From NCBI RefSeq assembly GCF_000241525.1, contig NZ_AHIL01000041.1:124001-188000 (forward strand): a stretch of DNA of 64,000 nt, in the 5' to 3' direction. Made by a program: the position numbers and the translations under genes. The notes under the pieces were generated by a model that saw only the letters and a list, made by a program, of their open reading frames with translations, searched no databases and was not told the DNA's origin. Below, one piece after another: positions 40,414 to 49,223 of the stretch; position 1 is the stretch's first letter, and each line of letters starts with the position of its first letter. The DNA comes from Comamonas testosteroni ATCC 11996. GTDB lineage: Bacteria; Pseudomonadota; Gammaproteobacteria; Burkholderiales; Burkholderiaceae_C.

Positions 40414-40886
40414 GGCAGTTCCTGCGGACGCGCTATGTGCGAGGCGGGCGTGGCCCCGTGGACTACGACTGCTGGGGCCTGGTGCGCGATGCGCGCACGG
40501 CCCTGTTCGGTCGGGCCTTGCTGCCGACCCTGCAGGATGCCTGGCCGGGTGAGCTGCGCGGCATCACGCGGGCAGTCGAGCGGGTCATAGCCTTGCATGG
40601 CTTCGCGCCGTGCAGCCCTCGGGCAGGCGCGGTTGCCACGGCCTGGAGGGCCAGCCTGTGCGTGCATGTGGGGCTGGTGGTCGAGGTGGACGGCCAGCTG
40701 CGAATACTCGAAACCGATGAGCCCGATGGGCCATGTCTGACTGCTCTCAACCGATTTCAGGCCCGCTACACGCGGGTTTTGTTTTATGACGATCAAGATT
40801 TACCCCGGACAGATGCCGAGTCAGCCTGTGGAGTCGCACCCTTGGGCGGGCACGATTGCGGGCTGGTTCGCGGCGGTGGGCATTGA
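40410..40886 (+). CDS. NlpC/P60-type tail peptidase
   Basis: A 158-residue papain-like protein. The catalytic Cys21 is in VDYDCWGLVRDAR and His86 in CVHVGLVVEVDG, matching tail proteins such as lambda K that cut peptidoglycan or process the tail tip. The last 33 codons overlap the next gene in another frame and span a terminator-like hairpin. These terminal residues (DAESACGVAPLGGHDCG) look non-homologous, so the functional protein may end near residue 125. Confidence 0.8.
   Translation: MRQFLRTRYVRGGRGPVDYDCWGLVRDARTALFGRALLPTLQDAWPGELRGITRAVERVIALHGFAPCSPRAGAVATAWRASLCVHVGLVVEVDGQLRILETDEPDGPCLTALNRFQARYTRVLFYDDQDLPRTDAESACGVAPLGGHDCGLVRGGGH
40762..40785 (+). terminator. Terminator-like hairpin inside NlpC, directly before J
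   Basis: CCCGC-TACAC-GCGGG-TTTTGTTTT ends exactly at the ATG of the tip-protein gene. It looks like a complete small intrinsic terminator lying within coding sequence. Confidence 0.55.
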
Positions 40887-43470
40887 CTATGCGGCGCGCG
40901 AGATCCAGCCCATCACGCTGCACCTGAATGGCGTGCTGCTGCCGGTGGAGGCCTGGGCCCAGACGGTGATCAGCAATGAAGACCAGGTTGATATCCGCCC
41001 CATCCCTCACGGCGGCGTCTTCAAGCTGGTGGGCAGCATCTTCAACTTCTTCTTTGGCTGGCTGCTCCCATCGACTAGCAACCAGCGCTATGACACGCCG
41101 CAAGGCAAGCAGCTGAGCTCGGCCGAGGGTAAGGCGAACACGGCAAAGCTCAATGGCGTGGTGCCTGAGCTGCTGGGCCAGTTCATTCGCTACCCGGACT
41201 ATCTGACCCCGCCGCGCCGCTACTTCAGCACGCCGCGTGAGCAATGGCTGGAGATGTTGCTCTGTGTCGGCCCCGGCCAGTACCAGATCGACCCGGCCAC
41301 GGTCAAGATCGGCAACACGCCACTGAGCACGCTGGAGGGCGCAGAGTTCACGGTGCATGGGCCTGGTGCCGATATCGGCGGCATCACCCAGCATGAAAAC
41401 TGGTACAGCTGCCCGGAGGTGGGCGGCACCAGCGCCGGAACGGCGGGGCTTGAGCTGAGCGCCATTGATTCGGGCAACGTCAATCCTACGGCTGGCAGCT
41501 ATGCGCTCAATGGCGCGCAGATCACGGCCGACGTGGATTGGCCCAATGCCTGGGGCTCTGGCACCGCCATGTCGCTGATGTTTGAGCAAGACGTGACGGT
41601 CGCCACGGTGCTGATGACGGGCGAGGAGGGTGGCTCCTACAACACCTTCACAGCCGACTGGAGCGAGATTGCGCCATCGCTGTGGATGCTGCTCACGGCT
41701 TCAGGTGCGCTCACTGGCTCGCTGCGAGTGGAATCCGTGGCCGGCAACATGATCACCCTGGCTGAGCCTGTCAGCGACGGTGACGGGGGCTTTACCTATA
41801 GGCTCATCAGCGGCCTGCCCGATGGGGTCATATCGCTGGCCGTGTGCCGGGCAGGGCGTACCTACACGGCCGCGTCAGTGGCCGGCCAGGTGCTGACGCT
41901 TGCACCCAGCGAAGGCGGCAGCTGGGCGGGCTTTGTGCCGCGCACAGTGCCGGCGGCTAAGGCAAGCTTTACCGTGCAGGCCGACACCGTCTACGGCGAG
42001 CAGGCTGGCCCCTTTGTAAGCTGCCCGGCCGCTGAGGTCTCCACCACGCTGGAGGTCGATATCTTCTTCAGCCAGGGCCTTTGCTATGTCTCCGACAAGG
42101 GGGAGGTGCAGGGTAGATCCGTGGGGGTGGAGATCCAGTACCGCGACTACGCCGCCGGCGGCGCCTGGCAGAGCGTGGTCAAGTGGTACACCGATGCCAC
42201 CATGGACCAGATCGGTTTCACCGAGCGTATCGCCTTGCCTTATGCCATGCGGCCGCAGGTGCGCGTGCGGCGCCGGGGTGCCAAGAGCACTAGCACGCAG
42301 GTGCACGATGAGGTGCAGTGGTATGCCATGCGCACGCGGTTGCCAACCCGCACCAGCTACCCGGACTGGACCACGCTGAGCGTGCGGGTGCGGGGCCTGG
42401 GGCAGATCGCAGCCAGGTCGGAGAACCAGGTCAACCTGGTGGCTACACGCATGCTGCCCGTGCTTCAAGGCGATGGCTCCTGGAGCGCAGAACAGCCTAC
42501 ACGGGATATCTCGGCCGCTCTGCGGCACATCAGCAGCACGGTGGGCTATGGCCTGGACAGCATCGACATGGCGGAGCTGCAGCACCTGCATGGCATCTGG
42601 ATGACTCGCGGTGAAACGGCAGACCATGTGTTTGACGAAACCACAGTGCTCGCCGCCCTGCAGGCAGTGCTGGCCGCTGGCATGTCCGAGCTGACGATTG
42701 ATGACGGCCTGCTGCGCTCTGTGCGCGCGGGTGTGCGTACGGTCGAAGACGGCCATGCCTACAGCGCGCAGAACACCATGGAGGGCATTGCGCGGTCATT
42801 CACCGGCATTCGGCCTGACGACAACGATGGCGTGGAGGTGGAGTTCAGCGACGCCGGCGACAACTGGAACACCAAGACGGTGAACTGTGTGCTGCCTGGC
42901 TCGCTGGGCATCAAGCTGGAAAAGCTCAAAGTACTGGGGGTGACAGACCGCACGCGCGCCTGGCGCATCGGCATGCGCCGCGCCCGGCAGCAGCGGTATG
43001 AGCGCTGGACTTACAGCTTTACCACGGAGCTGGACGCGCTGAACAACAGCTACGGCGACTTTGTCAGCCTAGTCGATGACATCCCCGGCTTCGGCCAGTC
43101 GGCCCTGCTCACTGGCATCAGCAATGCCAGCGGCCAGGCCCGGCTGGAGGTGACCGAGCCGCTGCGCTGGGATAGCGCAGATTCGTATGTCGTGGCGTTT
43201 CGCAGGCCTGACGGCACGCTGGCCGGGCCATGGCCAGCAGCTCAAGGGGCAAGCGCCTATGAAGTGCTGGCCCCGATCCCGGCTGGGGAGTGGCCGCAGA
43301 TCAAGCTGCCGGAGCCTCCCCATGTGTATTTCGGGCCGGTCACCCGCTGGAGCTTCCCGGCCATCGTCAAGAAGGTCAGCCCCAGCGGTACCGATGGAGC
43401 CAGCATGCAGTGCGTGAACTACGACGCCCGCCTGTTCGATGACGACAACAACGCGCCACCGCCAATTTGA
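40786..43470 (+). CDS. Host-specificity tail tip protein (TipJ/J-like)
   Basis: An 894-residue central tip protein. It opens with LHLNGVLLPVEAWAQTVISN, has a hydrophobic loop FKLVGSIFNFFFGWLLPS (about residues 83-100), and contains fibronectin-like and baseplate-hub segments (LPTRTSYPDWTTLSVRVRG). The C-terminal part resembles phage J-family receptor-contact domains. The start overlaps the NlpC gene by 101 bases and follows a terminator-like hairpin without a clear ribosome site, so translation may depend on coupling. A true terminator follows. Confidence 0.88.
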   Translation: MTIKIYPGQMPSQPVESHPWAGTIAGWFAAVGIDYAAREIQPITLHLNGVLLPVEAWAQTVISNEDQVDIRPIPHGGVFKLVGSIFNFFFGWLLPSTSNQRYDTPQGKQLSSAEGKANTAKLNGVVPELLGQFIRYPDYLTPPRRYFSTPREQWLEMLLCVGPGQYQIDPATVKIGNTPLSTLEGAEFTVHGPGADIGGITQHENWYSCPEVGGTSAGTAGLELSAIDSGNVNPTAGSYALNGAQITADVDWPNAWGSGTAMSLMFEQDVTVATVLMTGEEGGSYNTFTADWSEIAPSLWMLLTASGALTGSLRVESVAGNMITLAEPVSDGDGGFTYRLISGLPDGVISLAVCRAGRTYTAASVAGQVLTLAPSEGGSWAGFVPRTVPAAKASFTVQADTVYGEQAGPFVSCPAAEVSTTLEVDIFFSQGLCYVSDKGEVQGRSVGVEIQYRDYAAGGAWQSVVKWYTDATMDQIGFTERIALPYAMRPQVRVRRRGAKSTSTQVHDEVQWYAMRTRLPTRTSYPDWTTLSVRVRGLGQIAARSENQVNLVATRMLPVLQGDGSWSAEQPTRDISAALRHISSTVGYGLDSIDMAELQHLHGIWMTRGETADHVFDETTVLAALQAVLAAGMSELTIDDGLLRSVRAGVRTVEDGHAYSAQNTMEGIARSFTGIRPDDNDGVEVEFSDAGDNWNTKTVNCVLPGSLGIKLEKLKVLGVTDRTRAWRIGMRRARQQRYERWTYSFTTELDALNNSYGDFVSLVDDIPGFGQSALLTGISNASGQARLEVTEPLRWDSADSYVVAFRRPDGTLAGPWPAAQGASAYEVLAPIPAGEWPQIKLPEPPHVYFGPVTRWSFPAIVKKVSPSGTDGASMQCVNYDARLFDDDNNAPPPI

Positions 43471-43507
43471 GTAGCAGGCCGCCTGGCCGTAGAGATCTTC
43501 AACACCC

Positions 43508-43537
43508 GCCCGCTTGGTTCGCCCAGCGGGCTTTTTG
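43508..43537 (+). terminator. Terminator after the tip protein
   Basis: GCCCGCT and AGCGGGC pair around a 10-base loop and are followed by TTTTTGTTT, 16 bp before the tailspike start. Confidence 0.85.
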
Positions 43538-43552
43538 TTTCTGTGAGGGCGC

Positions 43553-45250
43553 ATGACCACTTACAACACCCACAATCCTCTGGGTAGCCAAGACCCACGC
43601 GACCTGTTCGATAACGCGCAGAACATGGACCGCGCGGTGAACTCTCAGACTGCGGAAGAATGGATCGACCGCCTCGGGAAGCCGCGTAAGACCTGGCATG
43701 GCATCGAGAAAACGGCTAAGCTCGATATTGCGCAGGCGGTATCAGAAGCAACCGTCGAGGCAGGAAGCTACCGTGATCAGGCACAAGTGGCTCGCGATGA
43801 TGCAATTGCTGCAGCAGCGGCCAGCGGCCCACTCAAGTTCTACGTCACCTATGCCCAAGCTGAGGCGGACAGAGCCAACATACCCCTTGATGGTTTGGTC
43901 GAAATCGCACGGGATGAAACCAAGAATGGCGCGCGCACGAGGTACTTCAACCGTGTATCAGGGCTGGATTTTGCAGTCAATCTAGATCAGTTGAGACTTG
44001 ATCTTATCGACCCTGCAATGGGGGCGATGATCGTTGCGTTTCTCGATGGCCGCACAGTCAAAGACAAGTTGCTCGATGAAATCAACATCAAGGACTATGG
44101 CGACGTTGGAAACGGACAGATAGCCGATGCCGCGTTGGCAGCTGCGATAGCTGCAGCCAATGGTCCCGGTCTTATCCGATTTCCAGCTGGCAACTACGTT
44201 TTCACCAGCAAGAAGACCCTTACATCGGCGAACATCGGCTTGCGATTTGTGGGCGATGGCGAAAGAACAACGATCATCACGAAGCAGTTCAATGGTGACT
44301 TGTTCGAGCTCGATGCCTGCCCATACCACAGCGTCAGCGAGATGACCTTGGACGGACAATACGGCACTTACACAGGCCGTGCCGCACTGGTAAAAGCAAA
44401 CTCCCATTACCCACGCTATGAGAACTTCACGACAAAGGGATTCTCTGGCGAGCACATCGCCTTTGAGGCAAGCGCCGGCTTTGGAGCAGGAGTGAACAAC
44501 CATACGGCCCTAGCTGGCTCTGGTCAGGGAGCAATTGTTGGCCTGAAGCTTTTGGGCAAGGACACGGGCTACAGCGTTCGCAGGATCACCAACCCGAACT
44601 ATGCAGGCTCCATCGATCTTGCCGCTGGTTGCGACAACGTGTTCATCACGTCTGGTCAGGTCACTAAGGTCGACACATCCAATGACTGCGGCCACCTATT
44701 CATCCAAGGAGTTCGCTGGGGAAATGCAGGGGTCCGAGTCGATATTTATGGAAACACCTTTGTCACCGGATGCTCATTTGCGCAGTCTGTGCGCCTTATG
44801 CCTGGATGGGACGGCGTTTTTGTAGGAAATAGGCAGGACGGTGGGTCTGCGCCATATTTTGAGAATCTTGCATTCTCTGGACTTGTCTATCACAGCGCGC
44901 CGGATGGATCAACATTCCTTGCAAAAGCATCGTTAATCGCTAACATGCCAGGATCAATAGAAGTTGCTGGCGTAAATAGCGTTGGAGATACAGATTACAC
45001 ATTTAATCCAACGGCATCACCAACTCACTTAATATTCGACACAGCCTTTAGTGCCAATAGGAGTATTTCTCTTCCTACTTTAAATGTTGCATATGGGCAG
45101 AAATTACGGATAACACGGTCTGCTGCAAATGTTGGAGGGCCATGGACACTTGAAGTAGGAAGTACTGGAAAAACCATGGTCTATAACACATGGTGTGATT
45201 TGATATTTAATGGCAGCTTTTGGGCTGTTACTGCATCAGGAAATATTTAA
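43553..45250 (+). CDS. Tailspike with pectate-lyase-like beta-helix
   Basis: A 565-residue receptor-binding protein. The N-terminal 110 residues are a helical tail-attachment part rich in Ala (AQVARDDAIAAAAASG). Residues about 180-450 form a right-handed beta-helix beginning INIKDYGDVGNGQIADAALAAAIAAA, the standard pectate-lyase-superfamily entry. The C-terminal 110 residues are beta-rich. The last 400 bp are clearly more AT-rich than neighbouring genes, suggesting a swapped receptor-binding domain. It probably binds or cuts surface polysaccharide. Confidence 0.85.
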   Translation: MTTYNTHNPLGSQDPRDLFDNAQNMDRAVNSQTAEEWIDRLGKPRKTWHGIEKTAKLDIAQAVSEATVEAGSYRDQAQVARDDAIAAAAASGPLKFYVTYAQAEADRANIPLDGLVEIARDETKNGARTRYFNRVSGLDFAVNLDQLRLDLIDPAMGAMIVAFLDGRTVKDKLLDEINIKDYGDVGNGQIADAALAAAIAAANGPGLIRFPAGNYVFTSKKTLTSANIGLRFVGDGERTTIITKQFNGDLFELDACPYHSVSEMTLDGQYGTYTGRAALVKANSHYPRYENFTTKGFSGEHIAFEASAGFGAGVNNHTALAGSGQGAIVGLKLLGKDTGYSVRRITNPNYAGSIDLAAGCDNVFITSGQVTKVDTSNDCGHLFIQGVRWGNAGVRVDIYGNTFVTGCSFAQSVRLMPGWDGVFVGNRQDGGSAPYFENLAFSGLVYHSAPDGSTFLAKASLIANMPGSIEVAGVNSVGDTDYTFNPTASPTHLIFDTAFSANRSISLPTLNVAYGQKLRITRSAANVGGPWTLEVGSTGKTMVYNTWCDLIFNGSFWAVTASGNI

Positions 45251-45277
45251 ATCAATATTTACCTGCGGTTTTTATCG

Positions 45278-45298
45278 GCCACCTTCGGGTGGCTTTTT
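45278..45298 (+). terminator. Terminator after the tailspike
   Basis: GCCACC-TTCG-GGTGGC followed by five Ts; a UUCG tetraloop hairpin. Confidence 0.88.
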
Positions 45299-45315
45299 CG
45301 TGCCAGGGAGGGCGA

Positions 45316-45609
45316 ATGGACGATTACGGAAACGAGCTGCCTGCATTGACAAGGCTGCAGATCAACGACCGGTTTGATAAAGGAAGCGAGCGTATGGCAG
45401 CCATAGAGAGAGAGCTGGGCAAGACCCGGCAGGAACTTCACGAACTTAAGCAGCAGCTTTCCGACCTGCTGGAATTCTTCACGGCTATGCGCGGAGCCTT
45501 CAAGGTTCTGAACTGGTTGGGGAAGCTGGCAAAGCCAGTGGCGTATGTGGTCATGCTGGGCACGGCGTTGCTTGGATTCTGGACTGCGGTCCGTGCGCGA
45601 GGTGGCTGA
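45316..45609 (+). CDS. Coiled-coil single-TM protein, holin candidate
   Basis: A 97-residue protein. Residues 20-50 form a coiled coil (MAAIERELGKTRQELHEL) and residues 73-92 one transmembrane helix (PVAYVVMLGTALLGFWTAV). ATG 45316 has GGGAGG upstream and the stop overlaps the endolysin start (TGATG). No other membrane protein lies in the lysis cassette before the endolysin, so it is the best holin or antiholin candidate. The family is not recognised. Confidence 0.65.
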   Translation: MDDYGNELPALTRLQINDRFDKGSERMAAIERELGKTRQELHELKQQLSDLLEFFTAMRGAFKVLNWLGKLAKPVAYVVMLGTALLGFWTAVRARGG

Positions 45610-46079
45610 TGAGCTGGAAATCGAAATTCATCGCTATCGTTGGAGCCGGCGCAGCCGCCCTAGCTGTTCCCCTCGTTCAGCACTATGAGGGCACCGTGTT
45701 CAGCACCTATCGCGACCCGGTAGGCATCGTCACGGCGTGCACTGGTCACACAGGGCCCGAGCTCAAGATGGGGCAGACCTACACGCGTGAGCAGTGCGAG
45801 GAGATGCTCTACAAGGATTTGGCCAAGCACGCAAACGCCCTGAGCTGCGTGCGTACCCCACTGACGGACGGCCAGCGCGCGGCCTTTCTGAGCTTCGCCT
45901 TTAATGTGGGGGATGACGCCTTCTGCCGTAGCACCCTGGTGCGCAAGGCCAATGCGGGCGACATCAATGGCGCCTGCGCAGAGCTCAGCCGCTGGACCTA
46001 TGCCAGCGGAAAGCAGCTGCCGGGCCTGGTTCGGCGCCGTGCTGCTGAGCGACAACTTTGCGAGCAGGGGTTGGCATGA
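45609..46079 (+). CDS. Endolysin: GH24 lysozyme with SAR-type N-terminus
   Basis: A 156-residue T4-type lysozyme that cleaves the MurNAc-GlcNAc bond. The catalytic triad is Glu27, Asp36, Thr42 with the usual 9 and 6 spacings (HYEGTVFSTYRDPVGIVT). Residues 7-24 are a weakly hydrophobic Ala/Gly-rich helix without a cleavage site, matching a signal-anchor-release endolysin that is exported by Sec and then freed from the membrane. The stop overlaps the Rz start. Confidence 0.92.
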   Translation: MSWKSKFIAIVGAGAAALAVPLVQHYEGTVFSTYRDPVGIVTACTGHTGPELKMGQTYTREQCEEMLYKDLAKHANALSCVRTPLTDGQRAAFLSFAFNVGDDAFCRSTLVRKANAGDINGACAELSRWTYASGKQLPGLVRRRAAERQLCEQGLA

Positions 46080-46525
46080 CTGGCCGAGCCAAGGTCCTGG
46101 TGCTGGTCGTGCTGCTGGCCATGGCCTTTTCCGCTGGCTGGTGGGTCAATGCCCAGCGCGCAGAGGCCCGCATATCACTCCTGAAAAAAGAGCATGCAGA
46201 GCAGAAGATGCGAGCTAGCGCATCGGCCCTGACTTCCTATTTGCGCATGGAGAAAACCAAGGATGACGCAATCAAGTCTGCCAAGGCTCGGTCCGAGATC
46301 CTGCTGGCTGATGCTGGTCGTGCTGCCGCTGCTGCTGACGGCCTGCGCAAGCAACTCGCCGGAGTGCCTTCCCGTATCGCAGCCGCTTCCCGCGCCGCCG
46401 TTGATGAGTACGCCGCAACCGCAGGAGAGCTACTCAGTTCGTGCACAGCGGAATATCAATGGATGGCAAGACAAGCTGATGGACACGCATCTGATGCGCG
46501 AATGATCCACGATGCATGGCCTTAG
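46076..46525 (+). CDS. Rz-type i-spanin
   Basis: A 149-residue inner-membrane spanin subunit: an N-terminal helix VLVLVVLLAMAFSAGWWV, then a long helical periplasmic domain rich in Ala/Lys/Glu. It resembles DUF2514 Rz proteins. It should pair with the nested lipoprotein to fuse inner and outer membranes at lysis. ATG 46076 overlaps the endolysin stop by 4 bases. Confidence 0.85.
   Translation: MTGRAKVLVLVVLLAMAFSAGWWVNAQRAEARISLLKKEHAEQKMRASASALTSYLRMEKTKDDAIKSAKARSEILLADAGRAAAAADGLRKQLAGVPSRIAAASRAAVDEYAATAGELLSSCTAEYQWMARQADGHASDARMIHDAWP
46263..46505 (+). CDS. Rz1-type o-spanin lipoprotein nested in Rz
   Basis: An 80-residue lipoprotein read wholly inside the Rz gene in another frame. 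Residues 1-27 are a signal sequence with lipobox LTAC (Cys28), and the mature part is Pro-rich (SQPLPAPPLMSTPQPQ), as in lambda Rz1. It would sit in the outer membrane facing the Rz C-terminus. AAGG lies just before ATG 46263. The exact start is uncertain by a few codons. Confidence 0.82.
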   Translation: MTQSSLPRLGPRSCWLMLVVLPLLLTACASNSPECLPVSQPLPAPPLMSTPQPQESYSVRAQRNINGWQDKLMDTHLMRE

Positions 46526-46655
46526 GCGCCACCAGATCGCTACTGCAATTTGGCATGTTTTCTTCGGAAAGCCGGACGACGCTGCCGGCTCCCGTAATGT
46601 TCCCTGAGCTCCCCCTAACTAGAATGAAAGAATGTTCATAAAAAAATGAAGAGAT

Positions 46656-48644
46656 ATGAAGTACCGGGCAGACATTGATGGGCTACGTGCTATAGCAGTC
46701 TTAAGCGTTCTACTGTTCCATGCAGGTTTCACATCATTCAGTGGGGGATACGTTGGGGTTGATGTTTTTTTTGTGATCAGTGGGTATCTGATTACAAAGC
46801 TGATAAAGGATCAGGTTGAGGCCGGCTCTTTCTCGTTCGGGGATTTCTATCTTCGGCGTGCTCGCAGATTGCTCCCTGCGATGATGGTCACATTCTTGCT
46901 GACTGCAGTCACGGCTATTTTGCTATTTGCTCCACCATACCTCGAGCGCTTCGGGGGAGAGCTGATCCATGCAATGGCAAGCATCTCGAACTTCTATTTC
47001 TGGCTGGAGTCGGATTATTTTGATGCGGCTGCACGGTTGAAGCCGCTGTTGCATACATGGTCGCTTGCGATCGAAGAGCAGTTCTATCTGCTGTGGCCGC
47101 TGATGCTCGTTCTTGCTCTAAAGGTTCGTGGCAAGTGGCTAGCTCCGGTGCTTCTGGTGACAATCAGTGCGGTAAGCCTGCTGATGAACGATGCCGCGGT
47201 CGGTTCACAGTCGCTGTATCTAAAGGACTTCAGCAACACCAGCTTAGGGAATTTTTTCGCATCCACCGACCTTCCAGGAGGCAAGGCTGCGATCTACTTT
47301 TTGCTGCCGTTTCGGGTTTTTGAATTCGGCTTTGGAGCCATCATCGTGTGGCTTGAGATGTTCCAGCCGAAGAGGAAAATTCTTCTGGATGTGCTGATGC
47401 TCGCAGGCCTTGCTATGGTCGGCTATGCAATTTTTGCCTATGACGAGCACACGCTGTTCCCATGGTTTAATGCGATTCTTCCATGCTTTGGAACGGCCCT
47501 GATGATCTATTCTGGCCGTGATAGTTTGGTCGGACGCTTAGTAGGGAATCCCGCTGCAGTTGGCATTGGGAAAATAAGCTATTCGGTGTATCTCGTCCAC
47601 TGGCCAATCATTGTCTTTACAGAATACTGGCTGATTGATCCTCCAAGCCAAGGTGTCCGTTTTGGCCTATGTGCAGCGTCCATAGTCGTCGGCTGGTTGA
47701 TGTACTCCTTTGTTGAGACACCTCTGAGGCACTCGAAGACAAAACCGGTTTCCGGGATGGTCAGTGCAGGCGATGCAGTCTTTGCCTTGACTATTTTTGC
47801 AAGCGCTGCGATCTTTTTTGTTGTAGGTAGCAGTATCTGGAAATTCGACGGCTGGAAGTGGCGTGTTGACGAGAAGTATGCATATTCTGGAGAGGAATAT
47901 CACACTAAATTCTGGGGAGGTATTGGCTACACCTCCAATGAATTTATAAAAGTTGGTGTCGATTCACAGAAAAAGTTCATATTCTTTGGTGATAGCTATG
48001 GTATGCAATACACCAAGGCGATGGATGAATTTTCCAAGGATAATCAAGTTGGTTTCAATGCATTATTTGATCACGGTTGCCTAATAGCACCGGGGGCCGT
48101 GACATTAGTAAATGGCACAGAAGATCAATCATGTACAGCTGAATATCCAAAAATAAAGGCTGCCATGACTGATAACCCAGCTCATGATGTTATCTTTGCT
48201 TCAAGTTGGAGTGGATATAGAGGGGCCATTCTTGAAGCTGGGGAGACTAAGCCGCGCGAAGACTATGCACAGTTCTTGAAGGACAAGATTCTCCAGCTAA
48301 AGTTGGATGGAGGAGATCAGCGCCGCTATTTCATCATCGGCAGCCCAAATCCATCCTATAGCGCTATCACATGCTTAGGCTCTAGCACCCTCATCCCGCG
48401 CAATTGCAAAGAGCGAATTGCCAGGAATGATGATCCGACAAATGTCGCCCTGAAGGCGTTGGCGAAGCCAGGAGGCAACGTGTATTTCATCGATCCAAAC
48501 GACGTGCTCTGTGATAACGACACCTGCATGGCGATAAAGGATGGCATGCCTCTGTACTCTGATGGGTGGCATCTTTCTGTGAAGGGTGCAGAAATCGTGC
48601 TCCCGTACATCATGTCGATGGTGGGCAAAGCCGCTGGGACCTGA
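46656..48644 (+). CDS. O-acetyltransferase (acyltransferase-3 plus SGNH domain), lysogenic conversion gene
   Basis: A 662-residue OafA-type membrane enzyme. It starts RADIDGLRAIAVLSVLLFHAG with GGYVGVDVFFVISGYL, the acyltransferase-3 signature, and has about ten membrane helices up to residue 400. A periplasmic SGNH domain follows, with GDSYG near residue 446 and the catalytic Asp-His pair in SDGWHLSVKG. It should acetylate LPS or another surface glycan. AT content is higher than the surrounding prophage. Position after the lysis genes is typical of a moron that changes the phage receptor. Confidence 0.88.
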   Translation: MKYRADIDGLRAIAVLSVLLFHAGFTSFSGGYVGVDVFFVISGYLITKLIKDQVEAGSFSFGDFYLRRARRLLPAMMVTFLLTAVTAILLFAPPYLERFGGELIHAMASISNFYFWLESDYFDAAARLKPLLHTWSLAIEEQFYLLWPLMLVLALKVRGKWLAPVLLVTISAVSLLMNDAAVGSQSLYLKDFSNTSLGNFFASTDLPGGKAAIYFLLPFRVFEFGFGAIIVWLEMFQPKRKILLDVLMLAGLAMVGYAIFAYDEHTLFPWFNAILPCFGTALMIYSGRDSLVGRLVGNPAAVGIGKISYSVYLVHWPIIVFTEYWLIDPPSQGVRFGLCAASIVVGWLMYSFVETPLRHSKTKPVSGMVSAGDAVFALTIFASAAIFFVVGSSIWKFDGWKWRVDEKYAYSGEEYHTKFWGGIGYTSNEFIKVGVDSQKKFIFFGDSYGMQYTKAMDEFSKDNQVGFNALFDHGCLIAPGAVTLVNGTEDQSCTAEYPKIKAAMTDNPAHDVIFASSWSGYRGAILEAGETKPREDYAQFLKDKILQLKLDGGDQRRYFIIGSPNPSYSAITCLGSSTLIPRNCKERIARNDDPTNVALKALAKPGGNVYFIDPNDVLCDNDTCMAIKDGMPLYSDGWHLSVKGAEIVLPYIMSMVGKAAGT

Positions 48645-48714
48645 GGCGGCTACTCTAAGCGACTCATAAAGTGAAAGCCTCCCCTAGTACTTCGGTGGTG
48701 GATGCAAGAGGGAC

Positions 48715-48969
48715 TCAGTACCCCTCAATTAGAGGCAACTCAGTTCCATCGATCGCAATCATCACGCCCGTGGTGTTGGGGTCGATTTCTATTGGGACGC
48801 CCCACAGCTCATTGGGCTTGCCGAAGGAGTTGACGATGTTGAACTGCCGCAGCTCTTCCGGCGGCATCTTGATCAGCTTGGGATAGGCGTTGTTGTGTGC
48901 CTTCCAGTGCCGGAGGAAAGTGTGGCAAACGCGCTTGTGGACTGTGTGGATCGGGGATACATCGGTCAT
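48715..48969 (-). CDS. 84-residue phage protein, unknown function
   Basis: Starts ATG 48969. It has KRVCHTFLRHWKAHNNAYPK and then a beta-rich C-terminus (GVPIEIDPNTTGVMIAIDG). It is the last gene of a leftward cluster whose promoter region contains a LexA box. The ribosome site is weak and no family is recognised. Confidence 0.5.
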   Translation of the reverse strand: MTDVSPIHTVHKRVCHTFLRHWKAHNNAYPKLIKMPPEELRQFNIVNSFGKPNELWGVPIEIDPNTTGVMIAIDGTELPLIEGY

Positions 48970-49019
48970 GACGGGATTGTTACCGATTCGTCGCGCCGAC
49001 TGATTTGTGTACCAGGGCG

Positions 49020-49223
49020 TTAGAACGGGGCGGGCGACCTCACCACGCTTGCCGGGCCCGGCCCGAAATACACCAAGCCATCCTCGATGGTGACGACAAG
49101 CACCCATCCGGGGTGGACTGCTTCTGTGATGTAGTCGCTGGTGCTGCCAGGCAGGATACGCTCATTGGGGAAGCCATATCTGCCCGCTGTGTGCAACAGG
49201 GTCGGGTGGCTAGGGTTGTGCAT
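49020..49223 (-). CDS. 67-residue phage protein, unknown function
   Basis: Starts ATG 49223, overlapping the end of the upstream gene by 14 bases, and ends 51 bp before the 84-residue gene. A beta-rich core (GWVLVVTIEDGLVYFGPG) is visible. No clear ribosome site, so translational coupling is likely if it is real. Confidence 0.42.
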   Translation of the reverse strand: MHNPSHPTLLHTAGRYGFPNERILPGSTSDYITEAVHPGWVLVVTIEDGLVYFGPGPASVVRSPAPF

